Shown: piece by piece, positions 19,786 through 26,521 of the stretch
Numbering within the stretch: position 1 is the first letter of the stretch
How the letters are laid out: each line of letters begins with the position of its first letter
From: Gloeotrichia echinulata CP02
Lineage (GTDB): Bacteria; Cyanobacteriota; Cyanobacteriia; Cyanobacteriales; Nostocaceae
NCBI GenBank assembly: GCA_038087035.1
Contig: CP051187.1
Span: forward strand, 5,648,001-5,712,000
Direction: 5' to 3'
Length of the DNA: 64,000 nt
Made by a program: the position numbers and the translations under genes
The notes under the pieces: generated by a model
What the model saw: the letters and a program-made list of their open reading frames with translations, nothing else
Database searches by the model: none
Told to the model about the DNA's origin: nothing

Positions 19786-20856
19786 ATGTCTCAAAAAAAT
19801 GAAATACCTGTTCTGGTTTTATCCTTTTTGATCACAGGTGGGTTGATAGCTGGCGGCTTTTGGTGGTTCACCAACAAGTCTGGTTTTAGCCCCAATCAAA
19901 TTATCGGCTCCCAGCCGGCAAATCCTAATTCTGGCAGTACTAATCCGCCCATAGCTCCACCAGGACAAACTAGCGGTACAAATTTCGCTTCTGTACAAAA
20001 TGTCCCTACAGGATTATTTAACTACGGAGGCAGCACATCTTGGGCACCGATTCGATTGGTAGTTGACCAAGCAATTCAAACGGCGCGACCAGAGTTTCGG
20101 CTGCGTTATCTAGAACCTAACGGTGAAACTCCTGGTTCTAATTCAGGGATCAAGTCCCTCATCGACGGTCAATTAGCCTTTGTCCAGTCCTCACGACCAC
20201 TTCTGGATCAGGAATTGGCTCGTGCCAAGCAGCGGGGATTTGAACTCAAACAAATTCCCATAGCTATTGATGGATTGGCGGTAGCAGTTAACCCCAACCT
20301 CAATATACCAGGATTGACAATAGACCAACTTAAGTCAATTTATGCAGGCAAGATTAACAATTGGAGCTTGGTCGGCGGTCCCAATCTCCCGATTAAGCCT
20401 TATTCTCGCCGTACCACTGATGGCGGCACGGTAGAACTGTTTATGCAAGACATCTTGGGTGGTCAACCTTTCGGCCCCAATGTGGAGTTTGTCTCCACGA
20501 CCACCCAAGCCTTACAAAAATTGGCTGGTAGTCCTGGTGGTATTTACTACGCTTCAGCCCCAGAGGTGGTTCCTCAATGCTCAATCAAACCCTTGCCGTT
20601 GGGGCGGACGTCAGGCGAATACATTGCTCCCTACCAAGAACCTTTAGTCCTCCCGAATGACTGTCCTGGTAAACGCAACAAATTAAACATTGAGGCTTTC
20701 CAATCAGGAAAGTACCCGATTACCCGCAATCTGTTTGTGGTGGTCAAGCAAAATGGTCAAACCGAGCAGCAAGCAGGTGTTGCTTATGGCGATTTACTGC
20801 TGACTCAACAGGGACAGGAACTGATTAGCCAAACTGGATTTGTCAAAATACGGTGA
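19786..20856 (+). CDS. Anchored PstS-like substrate-binding protein, paralogue 2
   Basis: A 356-residue tandem paralogue of the preceding gene: MSQKNEIPVLVLSFLITGGL anchor (about 7-29), Pro/Gly/Asn/Thr-rich linker (about 38-68), then a PstS-like domain (LFNYGGSTSWAPIR, AIDGLAVAVNPNL, LKSIYAGKINNWSLVGGP, QGQELISQTGFVKIR). Both copies have the GGSTSWAPIR-type ligand loop intact, so they probably still bind an anion. Last gene of the kinase/binding-protein block; the gap to the convergent regulator is 194 bp with a GGCAGA/TCTGCC hairpin at about 20873-20897. Confidence 0.87.
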   Translation: MSQKNEIPVLVLSFLITGGLIAGGFWWFTNKSGFSPNQIIGSQPANPNSGSTNPPIAPPGQTSGTNFASVQNVPTGLFNYGGSTSWAPIRLVVDQAIQTARPEFRLRYLEPNGETPGSNSGIKSLIDGQLAFVQSSRPLLDQELARAKQRGFELKQIPIAIDGLAVAVNPNLNIPGLTIDQLKSIYAGKINNWSLVGGPNLPIKPYSRRTTDGGTVELFMQDILGGQPFGPNVEFVSTTTQALQKLAGSPGGIYYASAPEVVPQCSIKPLPLGRTSGEYIAPYQEPLVLPNDCPGKRNKLNIEAFQSGKYPITRNLFVVVKQNGQTEQQAGVAYGDLLLTQQGQELISQTGFVKIR

Positions 20857-21050
20857 CATTTGCAATTAGACCAAGGCAGAGCGGCGGCTTCTGCCTTAGA
20901 CCAATGGACAGTTTGACGCCAGTTGTTTTAAGTCGGCAGAGTGGATGGTAATCACTACCTTCCCAAGAAACTGACTCCTGAAGTCGAAAAACCTACCCAT
21001 ATTAGTGTCCTCCCAAAGGGCGGCTATTCGTCAGAGATCAGAACCGCGTT

Positions 21051-21851
21051 TTAGCCGGCTCGATTAATCGACTCTGCTGGCAAGCAAATGAGATTATCCC
21101 CTTGGGTGAGGATTAAGCCACGTTGACGCAATTTACCCATCAAGCGGGTGACGGTGACACGAGTCGAACCAATCGCGCTGCCAATTTGGGCATGGGTGAG
21201 CGGGAAGGGTAGACAATAGCCACGAATCACATCGGGATCGGTATCACTCATCGCCGGCTCCCCATATTCCTCAATCAACAAGGTGAGAAATCCTAAGAGT
21301 CGGTCAATTGTGCGCCGTTGTCCCAAGGCACTTAGCCACAGCAATTTGCGCTGGTGCTGATACCTAAAAGCATCCATAACTTCCCGGCGGAAGTGAGGCC
21401 AGTTGTCTAAGTCGTGCCAGTACATCCACAGCACTGCAGTTTGATCTACATGGGCATAGGCCTGGAGTGTGAATGGTGACTGGGCAACAATTTCAAACGG
21501 TTGTCCTGCTCCTACAAAGCCCAAGAAAGCTTCTTCAGGAGTTCTGTTGATTCGTCGAGATGTGAGTTGACTGGCAGTAGCACTCACTTGGGCGGTTCCC
21601 ACCATGCGGATCGCACCCCTTTGCACTAAATACAGCAATCCAGGTCGAGCTGGAATGCGTTCATCTTTGCTAAAGGTGCGGCAGCGGTAGTGTTCTTGTG
21701 CCCAGTCAAGAATTCGTTGCCAAGTCAGAAAAGGGCGTGATGCCTCAGAAAAGGAAGATGGAGATTGCATAGGTAACAAAGAGCGTTCGGCTGAAGACAA
21801 AGACGTGATAAAAGGGTGCAAGGAGTGTCTTTGTGTTGGCGATGTAGGCAT
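21051..21851 (-). CDS. devH: Crp/Fnr-family regulator, DevH-like
   Basis: About 266 residues from the ATG at 21851 (MPTSPTQRHSL); the frame is open 26 codons further to a TTG at 21929. A cyclic-nucleotide-binding-like beta barrel spans about 55-165 (RTFSKDERIPARPGLLYLVQRGAIRMVG). The C-terminal winged helix (about 205-250) has LTHAQIGSAIGSTRVTVTRLMGKLRQRGLI. The sequence and location near a PacR-like gene match my memory of DevH (alr3952) of Anabaena PCC 7120, needed for heterocyst glycolipid layer formation. It is not NtcA, whose sensor differs. The upstream region (21930-22079) is AT-rich and likely regulatory. Confidence 0.75.
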   Translation of the reverse strand: MPTSPTQRHSLHPFITSLSSAERSLLPMQSPSSFSEASRPFLTWQRILDWAQEHYRCRTFSKDERIPARPGLLYLVQRGAIRMVGTAQVSATASQLTSRRINRTPEEAFLGFVGAGQPFEIVAQSPFTLQAYAHVDQTAVLWMYWHDLDNWPHFRREVMDAFRYQHQRKLLWLSALGQRRTIDRLLGFLTLLIEEYGEPAMSDTDPDVIRGYCLPFPLTHAQIGSAIGSTRVTVTRLMGKLRQRGLILTQGDNLICLPAESINRAG

Positions 21852-22079
21852 AACGCCTAAGCGCCTGCCATCCAAAGCGTAGAAAGCAAATTTGCTGTCT
21901 ACTCTTTTGTTATACTTCTTACTGTACAATGATGGTAGTAAAGTTTACTCATTATTCATCGATTATTCATCAAATTTTATGGATTTCTCATTTTTCTCTA
22001 TTTAGATTAAAGTTCTCTCTTTAGATAGATGACATAAAATCGATAAATATACATAACTGAGTTCTCTCCGAATTACTAC

Positions 22080-22985
22080 GTGCATCATAGACTACTAGTT
22101 AGCAAGTACATAGCCATCAAGCAGTTATTATACAGTTATATGTTGAGTTGCATAAGTATTCATACTCAACAAACAAAGATTATACGCATAAAAGCCACCA
22201 AAAGTCCTCTGTATAAAGGTAGAGATCATAGTAAAATCATATATATTTCAGGTGTAGCCCTACAGCTATCAAAATCTCAGAATCCAGAAGCGATGGATCT
22301 GGCTCAGGCGATCGCCTCGCAATTATTAGCAGTCTGCGGGGACGTTTTTCATATCCAAATAGTTCCCCCTGGCTGGATTCATTTAGAATTAACTCACCCT
22401 GTGTTAGCGGCTTGGTTGCAAAATCTTGCCCTTGGGGGATTGGGAGAGAGGGGGAATGGGGAGAGGTCCCAAGAAATCGCAATTCAAAAGACAAAATCTC
22501 AAATTCACAATTCTTATAGTTTGTTTCCTATACAATATGCTCATGCACGCTGTTGCTCTCTATTGCGACTAGCAGATCGAGAGGGGTTGATTCAACTGAG
22601 GGAATCAGGACAGCAGCGACCACTGGAAGGTTCTCTAATCGGCGTTAGGAGTCTAATTTCCCCTGACCCGATACCGTGGCTCAATAGTGAAGAGAAACTG
22701 CGTCTAAATGACCCAGCAGAGGGTGATCTGATTTTTTCTTTAGTCCAAGTTGTAGATGACTTGGAGTGTGATTCTGTTGGCGATGGTGTGAAGTGGGAAA
22801 AAATCGCCTTGGATTTGAGCCAAACCTTTGAAGCTTTCTACTGCAAATGCCGTATTTGGGGCGAGGTGAAAATTACCTCACAAGAGTTAGCCCAAGCTAG
22901 ACTGGGACTAGTCATGGCTACTCAGTCTGTGTTCAGGTTTTTGCTAGAAGAAAAATTGGGCGTTATTGCCCCCCTGGAGTTATAA
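22080..22985 (+). CDS. DALR anticodon-binding domain protein
   Basis: A 301-residue protein resembling the C-terminal half of arginyl-tRNA synthetase without its catalytic domain. The segment PLYKGRDHSKIIYISGVALQLSK is the family hallmark, followed by IASQLLAVCGDVFHIQIVPPGWIHLELT. The DALR helix bundle covers about 155-301 (AHARCCSLLRLADREGLIQL, FEAFYCKCRIWG, RLGLVMATQSVFRFLLEEKLGV). It may bind tRNA. The GTG start at 22080 is the most upstream option and the first ~38 residues look poorly conserved, so the true start could differ. Residues 117-145 include a Gly/Glu/Arg-rich stretch (GLGERGNGERSQE) of low-complexity origin. Confidence 0.7.
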   Translation: MHHRLLVSKYIAIKQLLYSYMLSCISIHTQQTKIIRIKATKSPLYKGRDHSKIIYISGVALQLSKSQNPEAMDLAQAIASQLLAVCGDVFHIQIVPPGWIHLELTHPVLAAWLQNLALGGLGERGNGERSQEIAIQKTKSQIHNSYSLFPIQYAHARCCSLLRLADREGLIQLRESGQQRPLEGSLIGVRSLISPDPIPWLNSEEKLRLNDPAEGDLIFSLVQVVDDLECDSVGDGVKWEKIALDLSQTFEAFYCKCRIWGEVKITSQELAQARLGLVMATQSVFRFLLEEKLGVIAPLEL

Positions 22986-23084
22986 TTACTCCCTTGCCAG
23001 TAATTCGTAATTCATACTTGGGTTTGAGTCCCCGGTCCCCAGTCCCCTCTCTGACAAAGAAAATAAAAAGTTTCATAATACCTA

Positions 23085-23113
23085 TTGACACAATCAAACA
23101 CCTTGGCTACACT
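23085..23113 (+). promoter_or_regulatory. Consensus sigma-70 promoter of the sRNA candidate
   Basis: TTGACA at 23085-23090 and TACACT at 23108-23113 are separated by exactly 17 bases. Transcription would start at about 23120. Confidence 0.65.
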
Positions 23114-23119
23114 ATCAGG

Positions 23120-23192
23120 TGTGTGAGGAGCGAACCAGCAAGGGCACCGAGACGAAACACGGCCAGTCGTCGGTGCCCTTTCTGATTTTTGT
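23120..23192 (+). ncRNA. Candidate small RNA of about 70 nt
   Basis: A short transcript is bounded by a consensus promoter and an 11-bp perfect terminator stem (AAGGGCACCGA at 23140-23150 with TCGGTGCCCTT at 23170-23180), followed by TCTGATTTTTGTTTTT. Its 5' part contains GGTGTGTGAGGAG (23118-23130), the exact reverse complement of CTCCTCACACACC, which includes the core I recall as ultraconserved in the cyanobacterial sRNA Yfr1. No open reading frame uses the region convincingly. I do not recognise it as a named RNA. Confidence 0.6.
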
Positions 23193-23206
23193 TTTTATTG
23201 ATCGAG

Positions 23207-23243
23207 CGTAAAACCCCATCCCTTTATGGGTGGGGATGTAAGT
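23207..23243. repeat. Hairpin CCCCATCCC / GGGTGGGG
   Basis: A short GC stem around TTTAT follows the sRNA. It resembles the end hairpins of IS200/IS605-type elements and may be a relic end. Confidence 0.4.
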
Positions 23244-23387
23244 GAGCCAGAGTCTCTGGTACAATACGAATATCTACTTGAGACATGACATTTCTTGACC
23301 GCAACACTAGTTGTTGAAAAATCAGAAAAAGTGGTTTGTCCGTGACGGTAGAAATCAACTGAATCTATATTCACAAAGTGAAATGGA

Positions 23388-23510
23388 TTGAACGCACCCC
23401 ATCTAAATCAAAGATTATAGATGGGGATTCGTGCGCTAAGAAGCTGTAATACTTCTTGAGCGTTACCAGGGTTACTGGCGTTCTCAGTGTGTCGTTAGAA
23501 CTTTCGCTGA
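23388..23510 (-). mobile_element. Orphan IS200/IS605-type right end (no tnpB)
   Basis: On the minus strand the block ends with a hairpin GAATCCCCATCTA...TAGATGGGG and TTCAA at 23388-23392. This has the same layout as the tnpB right ends in this window, but no tnpB coding remains upstream of it. A second hairpin (CCCCACCTAAAA...TTTTAGGTGGGG, about 23688-23729) lies nearby. Confidence 0.4.
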
Positions 23511-24054
23511 CGGACACCCTAGTAAAAAGTATTATTAATATAATGACTTTTTACTCGTTATAAATAATTAGTGAAATTGGTCTATGTCTCCGGCCGTAAA
23601 GCTTTTACAGTACCGCAAAAACTAATTACTAGAATGATAGCATGAAAGAATAATTGTTGCTGCGCGTTTTATACTGGTTTCGCTTACCCCACCTAAAATG
23701 TAGATATTTTTATAGTATTTTTAGGTGGGGACTGCGCGAAACATTTTTGTTCAAATTATTCTCCCTACAAACAGTTCGGATGTGCCGGGGAGACAGGGTA
23801 CAGTCAATTACCCGTATGTTTCAACCGATTATTTCGGTTAGTTACAAGCCAAATCCCCTTGTGGGTGTGGCGGTTGACTGGTGGATTGTTTGAAAGAATA
23901 GCCGAAAAATAATTCGTAATTTGTAATTAAAGAAAGAGTGTTTAAAAGAGTTTTTGGCGTCGTTGAATGAGCTTCGGGGGCGCAAGGCCTTGCGCCCCTA
24001 CGTGCAATCGTTCTCACATAGCCGATAACCTAGCTTTCATAAAACGATGGGGTT
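23511..24054. repeat. Repeat-rich intergenic stretch
   Basis: No gene is visible. It holds the CCCCACCTAAAA inverted repeat at about 23688-23729 and a perfect 22-base palindrome GGGGCGCAAGGCCTTGCGCCCC near 23977-23998 of a type scattered in Nostocales genomes. Confidence 0.55.
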
Positions 24055-24900
24055 TTAGGCTCCAACAATAAATTTGTCAATTGCCACAGCAGCTCCGTCT
24101 TCCTCTACAGTGGGAGCTACCCAGTGGGCGATCGCTTGAACTGGTGCTGGTGCATTGCCCATTGCAACACCAATACCAGCATACTGCAGCATTTCTACAT
24201 CGTTGAAATTATCGCCAATGGTCATAACGTTGGCGCTTTGTAATCCCAGCAGTTCTTCAGCTAGGTAACGCACAGCAGCACCCTTGTTTACAGCGGCGTT
24301 AGTCGCTTCTAAGTAGGTCGGAGTCGATGTAGTGAGGTAAAGTTCATTTGGTGTATATTGGCGGCGCAAATCGACCAATAACTCGTTGATGAGATTTGTG
24401 TCGTCGCACAAAGCCAAAATTTTGGTAGGTTCATTGGTTAAGACTTGGCGCAAATCACCTACGGGAATGACGGGAATATGGGAACGTTTGACATACATTT
24501 TGGTGTCTTGGGTTAATTCTGGGACGTAGAGCTGGTCATTGATGTACAAATGAATAGAGACGAGGGATTGCAATTGCGGCTGTTCAAAATAGTCTAGTAG
24601 CTCGTGGGCAATTTCTCGAGAAAGAGCCAAATGGCGATGAACTTTCTGGGTAGCTGGGTCTTGAATCCAGGCTCCTTGATATGCTGCTAATGGTAAAGTA
24701 GAGTTGATATCTTGGTGAAAGCGCAAGGCGGAACGATACATCCGTCCAGTGGCGATCGCTACTTGAATTCCTCTTGCTTGCGCTGCAGCGATCGCTTGCT
24801 TTACAGGTGCGCTAATTGTGTTAGAGTGCCCCGATATTGTGCCATCTATATCTAGAACCAGTAATTTAATCTCTTGTGCAGCCACAGAAACTTTGTGCAT
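24055..24900 (-). CDS. Cof-type HAD phosphatase
   Basis: A 281-residue HAD-superfamily hydrolase of subclass IIB. Motif I is LVLDIDGTISGHSN (Asp about 17 and 19), motif II is IATGRMYRSALRFH, the motif III Lys is near NKGAAVRYL, and motif IV is MTIGDNFNDVEML. Such enzymes dephosphorylate sugar phosphates or related metabolites; the substrate cannot be told. It appears monocistronic. Confidence 0.88.
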   Translation of the reverse strand: MHKVSVAAQEIKLLVLDIDGTISGHSNTISAPVKQAIAAAQARGIQVAIATGRMYRSALRFHQDINSTLPLAAYQGAWIQDPATQKVHRHLALSREIAHELLDYFEQPQLQSLVSIHLYINDQLYVPELTQDTKMYVKRSHIPVIPVGDLRQVLTNEPTKILALCDDTNLINELLVDLRRQYTPNELYLTTSTPTYLEATNAAVNKGAAVRYLAEELLGLQSANVMTIGDNFNDVEMLQYAGIGVAMGNAPAPVQAIAHWVAPTVEEDGAAVAIDKFIVGA

Positions 24901-25309
24901 AAATTCCCCAGTTTTCTACTCACTCAATATCTTGCACTATTCTCGACAACCTTGAAAATAGGGACTGGGATTTGGGAAAGTTGTTTTTCCTGCTTGGTTG
25001 TGGGATTTGAGCGTGAATGACTAGCTGGAAAAATGTTCTGGGCTTTAGCGCTTTTAATTAATGGAGCGCTAAAGCGCAACTACAAACAGCCCAACAAAAT
25101 TATTGCAGTTGCAAAAAAACCCGGATTTGTAGAGCCTCCGGGTTTATATTTGTAAAGCTATCCATCACAATCAACTTAAAATAACAGTCGGTTTTAGCAG
25201 TTGAAATTTGATAGACTAACTGGGGCAAATATTTGATATTATTCAATAATGCACTAAATTAATAGCCAGTTAATCTGTATAATGGGCAAAATCACCCATT
25301 ATACAAACT
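24901..25309. other. Intergenic region between two minus-strand genes
   Basis: No reading frame of note. It contains the terminator of the PEP-CTERM gene and otherwise AT-rich sequence. Confidence 0.6.
25113..25146 (-). terminator. Rho-independent terminator of the PEP-CTERM gene
   Basis: On the minus strand AAACCCGGAGG pairs with CCGGGTTT across a short loop and is followed by seven T residues. It is about 165 bases after the stop codon. Confidence 0.75.
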
Positions 25310-26035
25310 CTACACATTAGAATTAGATGTTTTGAGCCAGCTTTTTTTGGTTTTTGACATCAGACCAAAACCGGCAATTAAACCAACTCCAAGTAGAGCA
25401 GAGGGTTCAGGTACGGATTTAGCATCGTAGTTGTATGTGAGGGTGACACCTGCTTTGGCATATGTCTCGATACTTGTAGCAAGTTTAAGATTTCCCCCTC
25501 CGAGAAAGCCGGATTGGGCATTTGCTATGAAAGTAAAATTTGGGTTTTCTTTACCAATAAAATACTGCAAGAATTCATCTTCAGTGAATTCTTTTGTACG
25601 TTTGATACTAGCTGTAAGTCCAGCAAGTTCCTTTGTTTCACGTCCAGCGAGAGTGTAGTTGTAAATTTCTGTCGGATTGATCTCGAACCGCTCCACATTC
25701 TTTGGTAGTTGCAATTTTAGCAGACCAGAAAGAATTACTTTCACGTCAGTACTATTCGCTTCCTTGTTTGTAACCTGTGCATTTCCCTTCAAGTCGCTGC
25801 TAAAATCTATAGTGACACTCTTGAGCTTGCCTAGAGTTGAGTCGAACTTTTTAAAGCTGATGGTATCATTGATATCGGTCGCAACATAACCACCGTCCAA
25901 TATTTTTGTATCTGGATTTTTCGGTTTGTACTCAACAGATTGTGTGAATGTACCTGCATTAGCAGCGCCTGCGGTGGTGACAATTACTGCTAAAGTTGTA
26001 GCGGCGGCTAGAGTTGTGAAAAGTTTGCTTGCCAT
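25310..26035 (-). CDS. PEP-CTERM sorting domain protein, secreted
   Basis: A 241-residue exported protein. Residues 1-27 are a signal peptide (LFTTLAAATTLAVIVTTAGAANA). The middle is beta-rich with no domain I recognise. The C-terminus has the sorting signal VPEPSALLGVGLIAGFGLMS followed by KTKKS, the motif recognised by the exosortase system for surface or exopolysaccharide-associated proteins. A 480-bp AT-rich upstream region separates it from the divergent polA. Confidence 0.88.
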   Translation of the reverse strand: MASKLFTTLAAATTLAVIVTTAGAANAGTFTQSVEYKPKNPDTKILDGGYVATDINDTISFKKFDSTLGKLKSVTIDFSSDLKGNAQVTNKEANSTDVKVILSGLLKLQLPKNVERFEINPTEIYNYTLAGRETKELAGLTASIKRTKEFTEDEFLQYFIGKENPNFTFIANAQSGFLGGGNLKLATSIETYAKAGVTLTYNYDAKSVPEPSALLGVGLIAGFGLMSKTKKSWLKTSNSNV

Positions 26036-26521
26036 AGTAATCTTGTGTCGGAAAAAAGTGTTTGTTAGATTGCTCCTTTATTTCTAACTCTGATGGTTTA
26101 GTTGTAGGCTTGATACATCTACCGAAATTTCTATAAAGCTTGAATGAGGATATTTGCCCAAAAACCAGCGGTTGGGCGATTTCCTATAAATTTATTGTAA
26201 GGAAGATGAGATTAAATAGTACCAGCTTTTAGATTAGCAAACTAGTTTTTCTGGGTCTTCAGAGTGTTTACTTAAATTTTATTAATACGGGTTATCTATA
26301 AAAATGCACTATATAGTGGTTTAAAATAGGCCAAAGCATAGCCTGTGCTAGGTTTAGAAGAATCTTGTGTCTATCATCGCGTATTCACTTAATGGAGAAA
26401 AAATAAATTTACATCCTGGAAGGATAGATCTAAGCACTGTTGTTTTATACTACGGAGTTGGTGGTTGAATGTCTGGACTTGTCCAGCTTTTATGTAGCAG
26501 TAATTCCTATAAAATAAAGCT
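26036..26521. promoter_or_regulatory. Divergent promoter region between PEP-CTERM gene and polA
   Basis: AT-rich, with no reading frame worth calling. It must contain the promoters of both genes, but I do not see a clear consensus pair. Confidence 0.4.

Noticed and set aside
22237..22494. Minus-strand frame inside the DALR-domain gene
   Set aside because: Lies opposite a well-supported family protein and has no family pattern of its own.
23118..23180. Yfr1 itself on the minus strand
   Set aside because: The minus strand has the CTCCTCACACACC string, but no terminator follows it and no promoter precedes it, while the plus strand has a perfect promoter and terminator.
23140..23180. Cas9 tracrRNA-like hairpin (GGCACCGA...TCGGTGCC)
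   Set aside because: Only the terminator stem resembles it. There is no anti-repeat, no CRISPR array and no cas gene in the window.
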